A DNA stretch of 64,000 nt, from positions 2,480,001 to 2,544,000 of the forward strand of contig NZ_BNEA01000015.1 of NCBI RefSeq assembly GCF_016860525.1. Direction: 5' to 3'. This DNA comes from Streptomyces rubradiris (GTDB taxonomy: Bacteria > Actinomycetota > Actinomycetes > Streptomycetales > Streptomycetaceae). A program made the translations under genes and the position numbers. The notes under the pieces were generated by a model that was not told the origin of the DNA, ran no database searches, and worked only from the letters and a program-made list of their open reading frames with translations. Shown here piece by piece: positions 23,219 to 31,712 of this stretch (position 1 is the stretch's first letter; each line of letters starts with the position of its first letter).

Positions 23219-26200
23219 TCAGGCGGCTCGGTACGCCTCCGCCAGCTTCTGCACCGCCTTTCCGTACCGGCCGGTCAGCAGCAGGTGATCCGCGTCGGCG
23301 AAGGGCTTGGACACCGCCTGGGTGAGGTGGCCGGCCGCCTTCTGCTGGACCAGGAGGCGGGCCCGGGTGACCAGGGCGCGGCCGGTCCGTGCGTCCCCGT
23401 GGCGTTCGGCCGCCGTGGCCCGGTCCGCCAGGGCACGCAGGGTGGACGCGCCGCCCTGTGGCGGCTCGGCGAGGGTGGTCAGGCCCCAGCCGTACGGGAA
23501 CTGCGGGTCGTACGCCGTGTCGCCCACGTTGATCGGGAGCTGCGCCTCGGACTTCGGCCAGCTCACCGGGAGCTGTCCGGTGAAGGGGCGCTTGCCGTAC
23601 AGCACGTCCGCCACGCCGTCGCCCTCGGTGCCGGGCAGCCAGGAGGCCACCAGGGCGTCGATCTTGTCCAGGCGGTCCCCGATGAGCTGGGGGCGGCCGG
23701 AGACGATCAGCACCGCGCACTCCATGGCCGCGCAGACCTTGTCCACGGCGGCCTGGTCGGCGGCGGACAGGGTGAGGTCGTGGCCGTTGCCCACGTCGCC
23801 TGCGCCCTCGGCGTACGGGGTCTCGCCGACGACGACCACGCCCACGTCGTGGCCGGCGGTCGGGGCGGAGGCGTCCTTGGAGTAGGTGACCTGGCCGCCC
23901 GCCTTGCGCAGGCCCTGGAGGATGGTGGTGCCGGGGACGATGTTCCCGGAGGAGCCCTGCCAGGTGACGGTCCAGCCGCCGGTCTGGTTGCCGATGTCGT
24001 CGGCGTTGGACCCGGCGACGTACACCTTCTGGGTCTTCTTCAGCGGCAGCAGACCGCCCTTGTTCTTCAGGAGCACCTGCGACTCGGCGGCGGCCCGGCG
24101 GGCGACCTTGCGGTGCTCCGGGGAGCCGATGGCGGACGCGTGGGTGGTGTCGGCGTAGGGGTGCTCGAACAGGCCCAGCTTCATCTTCTCGGTGAGGATG
24201 CGGGTGACCGCGTCGTCGATCCGCTTCTGGGTGACCCGGCCCGCCCTCGCCTCGTCGGCGAGCGTGGTGCTGAACTCCTTGTACGAGTACGGCACCATCA
24301 TCATGTCCACGCCCGCGTTCACCGCCGCGCGGACCTGGGCGGCCCGGTCGCCGGGGAGCTGGTCGGTGGCGTTGTAGTCGCTGATCACGAAGCCGTCGAA
24401 GCCCATCCGGCCCTTGAGCACGCCGTTGATCATGTCGCCGCGGGCGTGCATCTTCACCGCGCCCTTGCCGTCGCCGAGGTCCAGGGAGGAGTACGACGGC
24501 ATGACCGTGCCGACGCCCCGGTCCACGGCCTCCTGGTACGGCGCGAGGTGGATGTCCTCCAGCTGCTTGCGGGTGACCGTGGTGACGCCCTGGTCGATGG
24601 TGTACGTGCCGGTGGTGGAGGAGCCGTACGCGGTGCCGCCGTCGGCGACGAAGTGCTTGGCCGTGGCCAGCACCTTGTCGTTCCGGCTCAGGTCCTTGCC
24701 GTTCGCGCGGCCCTGGAGGCCCTGGATCACCGTCTCCATGGACTCCACGAGGGCCGGGTCCTCGCCGTAGGACTCGTAGGCACGGCCCCAGCGTTCGTCG
24801 CGGCTCACGCACAGGCAGGGCGCGAAGTCCCAGGGGACGCCGGTCGCGCGGACCTCGGCCGCTGTCACCACGCCGGTCTGGTAGGCGAGTTGGGGATCAC
24901 GGGCGGCGCCGATGCCGATGTTGTGCGGCAGGATCGTGGCGCCGGTGAGGTTGTTGTGGCCGTGGACCGCGTCGACGCCGTAGATCAGCGGGATCTGGAA
25001 ACGGGTGGCCTGGGCGCGCAGTTGGAAGGCGTCGATCATCTTCGCCCACGCCTCGGGGGTGTTGGGCGTGGGTGTGGAGCCGCCGCCGGACAGCAGTGAG
25101 CCGAGGGCGTAGGCGGTGATGTCGGCGCCCTGGCCGACGGCGCCGCGCTCGGCCTGGGTCATCTGGCCGGCCTTCTCCGCCAGGGACATCCGGCCGAGCA
25201 GGTCGGCGACCCGCTCGCGGATGGGCAGCTTGGCGTTCAGGTACGGCAGTCCGTGCGCGTCGATCACGACCTGCGGGGTCTCCGCGGGGGCCTTGGCGCC
25301 GGTGACGGTGAGCTTCAGCGGGATGGTCTCGGCGGGTTCGGCCTTCCGGTCGCGGCGGGTGGGCACCTCGATGGTCCGGGTGGCACCGGAGGCGGTGCCG
25401 GCCGGGAAGGTGAGGGTGCCGGAGACGGGGGTGTAGTCCGTGCCGGAGGCGGCCGTGCCGCCGGCCGTGGTGTAGGTGACCGTCACGGGGTCGGTGAGGG
25501 GGGCCGCGCCGGTGGTGGCGACCGACACCTTCACCTTCGCCGTTCCGCCCTCCTCGACCGGGTGGACGGGCGCGTCGGTGGTGACGGAGGCGCGCAGGGC
25601 CGGGTCCGCCGTGCCGTACAGCTCCACGCCGTCCATGGCGAAGTCGCCCTTGGCGCCGGTCGGGAGGGTGACGGAGTAGCCCCACATCTCCTTCAGGCCG
25701 AGGACGTGGTCGATGCCGCCGACGGGCTGGTAGTCGGTGCGGTAGGCGAAGTCGGTGAAGGGGAGTTCGACCTGCTTCCAGCCGGTGAAGTCGTCGGTGA
25801 AGGAGGCCGTCCAGAGTTCGGATGCCTCGCCGTGGGCGCCTCCGTCCTTGATCTCGACGGTGATCTTCCGGCCGTCGTTCCGGCCGTCCCACCAGAAGCG
25901 GATGCCGCGGTGGGCGGACCAGTCGTGGGCGGGGGCGGTGGCGGCGTAGTCGTGGGTGAAGCCGCCGTAGCCGCTGATCTCGTAGGTGCCGGCCAGGACC
26001 TTGGCGCCCTCGGGGGCGTCGGCGCGGTCGGCCAGGTGGAGCGTCGGCGGGTCGTCGGTGTCGCCGCCCCAGGTGAAGATGCCCTCGGCGGGCTGCTTCG
26101 CGAAGGGCACCTCGCCCTCGAAGCGGTCGACGGCGGTGGGGGGCGGCTCGTCGGCGGCGCGGGCGGTGGCCGCCCAGGGCAGCAGACCGGCGAGGAGCGC

Positions 26201-26230
26201 GGCGGAGGCGAGCAGGGCGGTTCTTCGCAT
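23219..26230 (-). CDS. Secreted multidomain GH3 beta-glucosidase/exo-glucanase
   Basis: Exported glycoside hydrolase of about 1003 residues. A signal peptide ([20 protein letters not shown]) is followed by a beta-sandwich carbohydrate-binding module (about 30-170; [14 protein letters not shown]) and a Calx-beta-like domain (about 190-290). The GH3 barrel has [19 protein letters not shown] and KHFVADGG, with the nucleophile Asp in [10 protein letters not shown]. The GH3 C-terminal alpha/beta domain contains [12 protein letters not shown] and a helical tail. It removes glucose from beta-glucans. The ATG at 26230 follows GGGAAGG. A palindromic operator (26287-26307) and tandem 20-base repeats lie just upstream. 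Confidence 0.93.
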   Translation of the reverse strand: MRRTALLASAALLAGLLPWAATARAADEPPPTAVDRFEGEVPFAKQPAEGIFTWGGDTDDPPTLHLADRADAPEGAKVLAGTYEISGYGGFTHDYAATAPAHDWSAHRGIRFWWDGRNDGRKITVEIKDGGAHGEASELWTASFTDDFTGWKQVELPFTDFAYRTDYQPVGGIDHVLGLKEMWGYSVTLPTGAKGDFAMDGVELYGTADPALRASVTTDAPVHPVEEGGTAKVKVSVATTGAAPLTDPVTVTYTTAGGTAASGTDYTPVSGTLTFPAGTASGATRTIEVPTRRDRKAEPAETIPLKLTVTGAKAPAETPQVVIDAHGLPYLNAKLPIRERVADLLGRMSLAEKAGQMTQAERGAVGQGADITAYALGSLLSGGGSTPTPNTPEAWAKMIDAFQLRAQATRFQIPLIYGVDAVHGHNNLTGATILPHNIGIGAARDPQLAYQTGVVTAAEVRATGVPWDFAPCLCVSRDERWGRAYESYGEDPALVESMETVIQGLQGRANGKDLSRNDKVLATAKHFVADGGTAYGSSTTGTYTIDQGVTTVTRKQLEDIHLAPYQEAVDRGVGTVMPSYSSLDLGDGKGAVKMHARGDMINGVLKGRMGFDGFVISDYNATDQLPGDRAAQVRAAVNAGVDMMMVPYSYKEFSTTLADEARAGRVTQKRIDDAVTRILTEKMKLGLFEHPYADTTHASAIGSPEHRKVARRAAAESQVLLKNKGGLLPLKKTQKVYVAGSNADDIGNQTGGWTVTWQGSSGNIVPGTTILQGLRKAGGQVTYSKDASAPTAGHDVGVVVVGETPYAEGAGDVGNGHDLTLSAADQAAVDKVCAAMECAVLIVSGRPQLIGDRLDKIDALVASWLPGTEGDGVADVLYGKRPFTGQLPVSWPKSEAQLPINVGDTAYDPQFPYGWGLTTLAEPPQGGASTLRALADRATAAERHGDARTGRALVTRARLLVQQKAAGHLTQAVSKPFADADHLLLTGRYGKAVQKLAEAYRAA

Positions 26231-26286
26231 GGACCTTCCCTTGACTCTCACGGTTCACTCATGGACTCTCGTGGTTCACTCAGGGC

Positions 26287-26307
26287 TTAGCTCACGCCGT
26301 GAGTTAA
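26287..26307. promoter_or_regulatory. Palindromic operator candidate upstream of GH3 gene
   Basis: TTAGCTCAC (26287-26295) and GTGAGTTAA (26299-26307) form a dyad with one mismatch around a GCC centre. The form suits a LacI-type sugar regulator. Two imperfect copies of GACTCTCnnGGTTCACTCA lie between it and the gene (about 26240-26280). Confidence 0.55.
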
Positions 26308-26347
26308 CTAGGGCCTCACACAGCCGTCAAGACGACCCGTCAGCTAG

Positions 26348-26566
26348 GGCCTGGGTTCGACGGCGGACGGGGCCAAGGTCCAGTTGTACGACCGCAACGG
26401 AATCGGTGCCCAACGGTGGTCGTACGACACGGCCACCGGTGATGTGGTGAACACGGCGGCCGACAAGTGCCCGGACGTCACCGACACATCGTCGGCGAAT
26501 GGCGCCCAGGCCCAGATCTGGTCGTGCACCGGGGCCGCCAACCAGAAGTGGACACTGCGTTGGGCG
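26348..26566 (+). pseudogene. Remnant of a ricin-type beta-trefoil lectin domain (CBM13)
   Basis: The plus-strand frame after a TAG at 26345 encodes about 70 residues with two Q-x-W repeats of a ricin lectin: KVQLYDRNGIGAQRWSYD and AQAQIWSCTGAANQKWTLR. Upstream parts of a protein are missing, there is no start, and downstream the frame merges into the start of the lipoprotein gene. It is probably the 3' remnant of a secreted carbohydrate-binding protein. A direct repeat CTAGGGCCT occurs at 26308-26316 and 26344-26352. Confidence 0.65.
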
Positions 26567-26571
26567 GGACA

Positions 26572-27060
26572 TTGCGACACACAGGGGCCGTGGCGGCGGG
26601 GATCGTCGGCGGGATGCTGGTGCTGAGCGGCTGCTCGGCCCTCGATCTGCCGCTCGCCGGGGTGCGGGCCGCGCCGGACGGGACGCCGTACGCGGTGTTC
26701 CGTCCGTGCGGCGACCACGGCTACCAGAACCCGTCCCTGGACGGGCGGCCGCGCGGTGGCGAGGACGGGCCCGTCACCACCGGCTGGGACGTGGACAAGG
26801 AGGGGCTGCACGGCGACGCCGGCTTCCCCCTCTTCGCCCCGCCCGCCGGCTGGGACGCCCGGCACCGGGGCCCGCAGCGGCTGCTGCCCCGGCACCACTA
26901 CCTCCTGAGGTTCGGGCAGTACACCGGCGGCGACTCCCAGAACGGAACGGTCGAGTTCACCGCCGAGCAGGTCGGGCGGCTGAGGCCGGGGCAGGTGTGG
27001 GCGGACGGCCGGGTGATGAGCGGACGGGAGTTCGAGCGGCTCGCCGAAGACTCGTGCTGA
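26572..27060 (+). CDS. Small lipoprotein, unknown function
   Basis: Predicted lipoprotein of about 162 residues. From a TTG start at 26572 (GGGCGGGA just upstream) it reads MRHTGAVAAGIVGGMLVLSGC, with lipobox L-S-G-C and lipid-modified Cys21. The mature part (AVFRPCGDHGYQNPSL, HHYLLRFGQYTGG, FERLAEDSC) is not one I recognise. A GTG two to six codons further on is an alternative start. Lies 56 bases upstream of the GPP34 gene, same strand. Confidence 0.7.
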   Translation: MRHTGAVAAGIVGGMLVLSGCSALDLPLAGVRAAPDGTPYAVFRPCGDHGYQNPSLDGRPRGGEDGPVTTGWDVDKEGLHGDAGFPLFAPPAGWDARHRGPQRLLPRHHYLLRFGQYTGGDSQNGTVEFTAEQVGRLRPGQVWADGRVMSGREFERLAEDSC

Positions 27061-27116
27061 CGCCGTACCGGTGTGCCGGGCTGCGGATCGGGCGGGGGCG
27101 GACCAAGGTGGAGGGC

Positions 27117-27725
27117 ATGACCACACCGCAGGATCTTTTCCTCGTCAGCCTGGACGTCCCCGGTGAGCACCCCGTCGAGCAGGGCGACCTGTCGCTGGCG
27201 CTGGCCGGGGCCGAGCTGATCGACCTGCTCGGCGCGCGGGCGCTCACCCTGGACGGCGAGCTCGTCGTGCCGGGGCCGGTGCTGACCACCGGTGACCGGA
27301 TGCTGGACGAGGCGGGGGCCCGGCTCCGCCGCGAGGAGCCGTACGAGACGGTCGCGGACTGGCTGTGGCGGCGCGGCGAGGGGCTGGCCGTGGCCTACTA
27401 CGACGTGCTGGAGGCGGCCGGACAGCTCGCCGGGGAGCGGCGCCACCACTGGCTGCCCCGGCGGCGCGGCAAGGCCACGGCGCCGGCCGACACCGCCGCC
27501 CGACGCCACGCCACCGACCGCTGGGAGTCCCGCGACCCGGTCCTCACCGGGCTCGCGGCCGCCCTCGGCATCGGCGCCGACCGCCCGGCCCGGGAGGCCC
27601 CCGAGGACGAGGCGGTCGTCACCGTGCTGATCGCGGTCGGCGACGCGGTCACCGAACTGGACGCCGTACGCGAACGCCGCCGCATCGAGAACGTGGCGTT
27701 CGACAACATCTGGCGGGCGCCCTGA
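27117..27725 (+). CDS. GPP34 (Golgi phosphoprotein 3-like) family protein
   Basis: Protein of about 202 residues with the GPP34 fold seen in eukaryotic GOLPH3 and common, with unknown function, in actinomycetes. Typical segments are TPQDLFLVSLD at the start, LALAGAELIDLLGARALTLDG, and a C-terminal helix VGDAVTELDAVRERRRIENV. In Streptomyces such proteins may bind phosphoinositide-like lipids or act in membranes; this is inference. The ATG at 27117 follows GGTGGAGG. Its stop is 13 bases from the convergent cimA stop. Confidence 0.9.
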   Translation: MTTPQDLFLVSLDVPGEHPVEQGDLSLALAGAELIDLLGARALTLDGELVVPGPVLTTGDRMLDEAGARLRREEPYETVADWLWRRGEGLAVAYYDVLEAAGQLAGERRHHWLPRRRGKATAPADTAARRHATDRWESRDPVLTGLAAALGIGADRPAREAPEDEAVVTVLIAVGDAVTELDAVRERRRIENVAFDNIWRAP

Positions 27726-27738
27726 GCGCCCGGCGGGG

Positions 27739-29349
27739 CTACTCCGCCGGTGCCACGCCCGCGCGGAGGAGGCCGTAGGTGTAGGCGTCCTCCAGGGCCT
27801 GCCAGGACGCGGCGATGACGTTCTCGGCCACGCCGACGGTGGCCCACTCGCCGGAGCCGTCGGAGGTGGAGATCAGGACGCGGGTGGTGGAGGAGGTGCC
27901 GTGCTTGCCCTCCAGGATGCGGACCTTGTAGTCGACCAGCTCCAGCTTGGCGAGCTGCGGGTAGATCCGCTCCAGCGCCACCCGCAGCGCCCGGTCCAGG
28001 GCGTTGACCGGGCCGTTGCCCTCGGCGGTGGCGACGATCCGCTCGGCCTTGGCCCACAGCTTGACCGTGGCCTCGTTGGCGTGGGTGCCGTCGGGGCGGT
28101 CCTCCACGATGGCCCGCCAGGACTCCACGTCGAAGTACTTCAGCGGCTTGCCCTCGACCTCGGCGCGCAGCAGGAGTTCGAAGGAGGCGTCGGCGGCCTC
28201 GTAGGTGTAGCCCTTGAGTTCGCGTTCCTTCACGCGCTCGACCACGCGCCCGACCAGCTCCCGGTCGCCGCCCAGGTCGATACCGAGCTCCTTGCCCTTC
28301 AGCTCGATCGAGGCGCGGCCCGCCATGTCGGAGACCAGCATGCGCATGGTGTTGCCGACCAGCTCGGGGTCGATGTGCTGGTACAGGTCCGGGTCGACCT
28401 TGATGGCGGAGGCGTGCAGCCCGGCCTTGTGCGCGAACGCGGAGACGCCCACGTACGGCTGGTGGGTGGACGGGGTGAGGTTGACGACCTCGGCGATGGC
28501 GTGGGAGATGCGGGTGGTCTCGCGCAGCTTGCCGTCGGGCAGCACCTTCTTGCCGTACTTCAGCTCCAGGGCGGCGACCACCGGGAACAGGTTGGCGTTG
28601 CCGACGCGCTCGCCGTAGCCGTTGGCCGTGCACTGCACGTGGGTGGCGCCCGCGTCCACGGCGGCCAGGGTGTTGGCTACCGCGCAGCCGGTGTCGTCCT
28701 GGGCGTGGATGCCGAGCCGGGCGCCGGTGTCGGCGAGGACGGTGGAGACGACCGCGTGGACCTGGGCGGGCAGCATGCCGCCGTTGGTGTCGCACAGGAC
28801 GACGACATCGGCTCCGGCCTCGGCGGCGGCGCGGACGACGGCCTTGGCGTAGTCGGGGTTGGCGCGGTAGCCGTCGAAGAAGTGCTCGCAGTCCACGAAG
28901 ACCCGGCGGCCCTGGCCCTTCAGGTACGACACGGTGTCGCGGACCATCTCCAGGTTCTCGTCCAGGGTGGTGCGCAGCGCCAGCTCCACGTGCCGGTCGT
29001 GCGACTTGGCGACCAGGGTGATCACCGGGGCACCGGACTCCAGCAGCGCCCTGACCTGCGGGTCCTCGGCGGCCGTGGTGCCGGCGCGGCGGGTGGCGCC
29101 GAAGGCGACCAGCTGGGCGTGGCGGAAGTCGACCTCCTGACGGGCGCGGGCGAAGAACTCGGTGTCCCGGGGGTTGGCGCCGGGCCAGCCGCCCTCGATG
29201 AAGCCCACGCCGAAGTCGTCCAGGTGCCGGGCGATCGCGAGCTTGTCCGCGACGGTGAGGTTGATGCCCTCGCGCTGCGCTCCGTCGCGCAGCGTGGTGT
29301 CGAAGACGTGGAACGAGTCGTCGAGCTCGCTGGTTGCCGTCTCGGTCAT
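27739..29349 (-). CDS. cimA: (R)-citramalate synthase
   Basis: Protein of 536 residues in the DRE-TIM metallolyase family. FHVFDTTLRDGAQREGINLT, EGGWPGANPRDTEFF and the metal-binding GIHAQDDTGCAVANT are in place, followed by an LeuA-type regulatory domain (ASFELLLRAEVEG, VDYKVRILEGKHGTSSTTRV). CimA joins acetyl-CoA and pyruvate to make citramalate, feeding a threonine-independent isoleucine route; GGWPGANP favours CimA over LeuA. The ATG at 29349 has AGGAG about ten bases upstream. The frame stays open upstream through a transcription attenuator at 29460-29485. Confidence 0.92.
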   Translation of the reverse strand: MTETATSELDDSFHVFDTTLRDGAQREGINLTVADKLAIARHLDDFGVGFIEGGWPGANPRDTEFFARARQEVDFRHAQLVAFGATRRAGTTAAEDPQVRALLESGAPVITLVAKSHDRHVELALRTTLDENLEMVRDTVSYLKGQGRRVFVDCEHFFDGYRANPDYAKAVVRAAAEAGADVVVLCDTNGGMLPAQVHAVVSTVLADTGARLGIHAQDDTGCAVANTLAAVDAGATHVQCTANGYGERVGNANLFPVVAALELKYGKKVLPDGKLRETTRISHAIAEVVNLTPSTHQPYVGVSAFAHKAGLHASAIKVDPDLYQHIDPELVGNTMRMLVSDMAGRASIELKGKELGIDLGGDRELVGRVVERVKERELKGYTYEAADASFELLLRAEVEGKPLKYFDVESWRAIVEDRPDGTHANEATVKLWAKAERIVATAEGNGPVNALDRALRVALERIYPQLAKLELVDYKVRILEGKHGTSSTTRVLISTSDGSGEWATVGVAENVIAASWQALEDAYTYGLLRAGVAPAE

Positions 29350-29459
29350 GGTCTCAAGGCTCCTGTTATGGATCTTCGGTCTTACCGGAATGACCGGCTC
29401 CACCATCCCCCCAATCCTCCCGCGCGCTCCGTCCCCGGCTGAAGGTGGGCCGGAAAACG

Positions 29460-29576
29460 AAAAAACCCCTCGCGGGTGCGAGAGGTCTGCGCGCGGGTCG
29501 AGGACGACGATGGCCACCCGCACCTGGTCGTACGAGGTGGTCACTGCGGACCGGCGCGCCTGCTGCCAATAATCAT
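29460..29576 (-). promoter_or_regulatory. cimA leader with Ile/Val/Leu-rich coding segment and attenuator
   Basis: On the minus strand the hairpin CCTCTCGC-ACCC-GCGAGGGG (29485-29466) is followed by six T, a good intrinsic terminator about 110 bases before cimA. Just upstream, a GTG at 29544 opens a frame encoding VRVAIVVLDPRADL, with its Ile-Val-Val-Leu run about 15 bases before the hairpin. A shorter ORF in another frame (29576-29541, MIIGSRRAGPQ) ends on that GTG. This matches branched-chain amino acid attenuation. The GTG frame has no stop before cimA. Confidence 0.6.
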
Positions 29577-29634
29577 GGCGAACGAGAGCACGGGGGCAGT
29601 CTGGCACAGCCCCGCCCCCGGCTCGTCGACCGTC

Positions 29635-30969
29635 TCAGGATGCGGTCGTCAGCGTGGACTCCCCGTCGCCCGCCCCGGTTCCCTCACCCGCCTTCACCCG
29701 GGCCAGGTCCAGGTCCTTCGTCTCGCGCATGGTGACGTACACCACGAGGGAGACGGCGGCGCAGGCGGCCACGTACCAGTAGAAGCCGGACTCGATGCCG
29801 CCCTTCTTGAACCACAGGGCGACGTACTCGGCGGTGCCGCCGAAGAGGGCGTTGGCGATGGCGTACGGCAGGGCCACGCCGAGCGCGCGGATGCCGGTCG
29901 GGAACAGCTCGGCCTTCACACAGGCGTTGATCGAGGTGTAGCCGGTGACCACGACCAGCGCGAGCAGGGCGAGGCCGAGGGCGGGCCAGTAGCCGTCCAC
30001 GTGCTTGAGCAGCGTCATGATCGGCACGGTGAGGAAGGTCGAGCCGATGGCGAACGTGATCAGCAGCGGGCGGCGGCCGACGCGGTCGGACAGGGCGCCG
30101 GCCAGCGGCTGGAGGCAGGCGAAGACGATCAGCGCGGTGAAGGAGACCAGGGTCGCCGTCTGCTTGGACAGGCCCGCCGAGTTGGACAGGTACTTGGTCA
30201 GGTAGGTGGTGTACGTGTAGTAGGCCACCGTGCCGCCCATGGTGAGGGCGATGACCAGGAACGCCTCCCGCTTGTGCCGCCACAGGGCGCGCAGGGTGCC
30301 GCGCTCGGCGCTGTGCGAGGTGTCCTCCGCGTACACCTCGGTCTCCAGCATGGTGCGCCGCAGGTAGAAGACGACGGCCGCGCCGAGCGCGCCCACGATG
30401 AACGGGATGCGCCAGCCGTAGCTGTGCAGGGCGTCATCGGACATGGTCCGCTGGAGGATGATCTGGAGGCCGAGGCCCGCGATCTGTCCGGCCGTCATGG
30501 ACACGTACTGGAAACTGGAGGCGAAGCCGCGCCGGGACGGGTCGGACGCCTCGGTGAGATAGGTGGCGCTGGCCGCGTACTCGCCGCCCACGGACAGGCC
30601 CTGGAGCAGGCGGGCGACGAGCAGCACGAGCGCGCCGCCGTAGCCGGCGACGGAGTAGGTGGGGGCCACGGCGATGAGGACCGCCGAGGCCGACATGAGG
30701 GTGACGGTCAGGGTGAGTGCCGCCTTGCGGCCCTTGCGGTCGCCGACCCTGCCCAGCAGCCAGCCGCCCACGGGGCGCATGAAGAAGCCGACGGCGAAGA
30801 TACCGGCGGTGTTCATCAGTTGCGCGGTGGGGTTGCCGCTCGGGAAGAACGCGCCGGCGAAATAGGTGGCGAAGCTCGCGTACACGAACCAGTCGAACCA
30901 CTCGACCATGTTCCCCGCCGAGCCGACCCAGATCTTCTTCCAGTGTTGACGTCCCATGGGCCGGTACAT
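29635..30969 (-). CDS. MHS-family MFS transporter (organic acid:proton symporter)
   Basis: Twelve-helix major facilitator of 444 residues. It has the metabolite:H+ symporter signatures GNMVEWFDWFVYASFATYF, VGGWLLGRVGDRKGRKAAL and ARLLQGLSVGGEYAAS, and in the second half GALSDRVGRRPLL. The family (KgtP, ShiA, ProP-like) imports dicarboxylates, alpha-ketoglutarate or compatible solutes with protons. The substrate here is unknown. Starts at 30969 (an ATG at 30957 is possible). Separated from the TetR/aguA/urease operon by a hairpin repeat, so it may be transcribed on its own. Confidence 0.92.
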   Translation of the reverse strand: MYRPMGRQHWKKIWVGSAGNMVEWFDWFVYASFATYFAGAFFPSGNPTAQLMNTAGIFAVGFFMRPVGGWLLGRVGDRKGRKAALTLTVTLMSASAVLIAVAPTYSVAGYGGALVLLVARLLQGLSVGGEYAASATYLTEASDPSRRGFASSFQYVSMTAGQIAGLGLQIILQRTMSDDALHSYGWRIPFIVGALGAAVVFYLRRTMLETEVYAEDTSHSAERGTLRALWRHKREAFLVIALTMGGTVAYYTYTTYLTKYLSNSAGLSKQTATLVSFTALIVFACLQPLAGALSDRVGRRPLLITFAIGSTFLTVPIMTLLKHVDGYWPALGLALLALVVVTGYTSINACVKAELFPTGIRALGVALPYAIANALFGGTAEYVALWFKKGGIESGFYWYVAACAAVSLVVYVTMRETKDLDLARVKAGEGTGAGDGESTLTTAS

Positions 30970-31000
30970 GCCCGGAGCGGGAGTGAACGATTCCTGTGCA

Positions 31001-31077
31001 GCGCCCCGAAGGGGCGCGGGGCTGTATCGATATGCGGCTCCGCCGCGCGGGCGCGACCAGCCACGACGGCGCCGCAG
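31001..31077. repeat. Structured intergenic repeat / terminator
   Basis: GCGCCCC-GAA-GGGGCGC (31001-31017) is a perfect hairpin. It is followed by TATCGATA, the small hairpin GCGGCTCCGCCGC and a Cys-Gly-free GC-rich stretch up to the stop of the TetR gene. From memory, very similar blocks are scattered between genes in many Streptomyces genomes. Here it probably terminates the urease-like operon. Confidence 0.6.
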
Positions 31078-31683
31078 CTAAACGACTACCAACGCGTCCT
31101 CGAAGAACTCCCGCACATGCCGAAGGACTTCCTCACGATCGGTCCCGCGCAACCCGATGGCCACATGGATCGAGAACCCGTCGAGCAGCGCACGCGTCCT
31201 CGTGGCGAAGCGGTCCGCGTCCACCCCCCGGAACTCCCCCCGCGACACCCCCTCCGCGATCAGCGCGACGAGGTCCCGGTGCCAGGCCCCCTCGATCGCG
31301 GCCTGCCGGGCGCGCGCGTCGTCGTCGGCGTTCTGCGAGCGGTTCCAGACCTCCAGCCACAGCGTCCAGTGCGGGTCCCGGTGGCCCTCGGGGACGTACA
31401 GGTCGACGTACGCCTCCAGCCGCTCGCGCGCGGTCCCCGGCCCGGCGAGCAGCCGGCCGCGTTCCGCGCCGAGCCGGCCCTCGCTCCACTCCAGGGTCTG
31501 GAGCAGCAGCTCGTCCTTGGAGCGGAAGTAGTACAGCAGGTGGCCGCTGCTCATCCCGACCTCGCGGCCGAGCCCCGCCATGGTGAGCTTCTCCAGACCG
31601 CGCTCGGCGATCATGCCCATGGCGGCGGCGAGGACCTCCTCGCGCGGCGGCGCGTTACGGCGCGCCCGGCCCGCACCGGCCAT
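31078..31683 (-). CDS. TetR-family transcriptional regulator
   Basis: Regulator of 201 residues. The N-terminal TetR HTH reads EEVLAAAMGMIAERGLEKL, then TMAGLGREVGMSSGHLLYYF; the C-terminal ligand domain is of the BetI-like class. It is the last gene of a compact minus-strand cluster ureAB-ureC-aguA-tetR (29-base gap to aguA), so it probably controls its own operon through the TTAGAG dyad at 35223-35239. Agmatine, putrescine or a related amine is a plausible ligand (inference). The ATG follows GGGAG. Confidence 0.9.
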   Translation of the reverse strand: MAGAGRARRNAPPREEVLAAAMGMIAERGLEKLTMAGLGREVGMSSGHLLYYFRSKDELLLQTLEWSEGRLGAERGRLLAGPGTARERLEAYVDLYVPEGHRDPHWTLWLEVWNRSQNADDDARARQAAIEGAWHRDLVALIAEGVSRGEFRGVDADRFATRTRALLDGFSIHVAIGLRGTDREEVLRHVREFFEDALVVV

Positions 31684-31712
31684 CTGCTGCTCCCGCTCCT
31701 GTGTGCTGTGTG

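Noticed and set aside
29350..29607. CimA start moved upstream to include the leader
   Set aside because: The extension crosses an intrinsic terminator and lacks a binding site; normal CimA length is reached from 29349. The open frame is kept as a finding.
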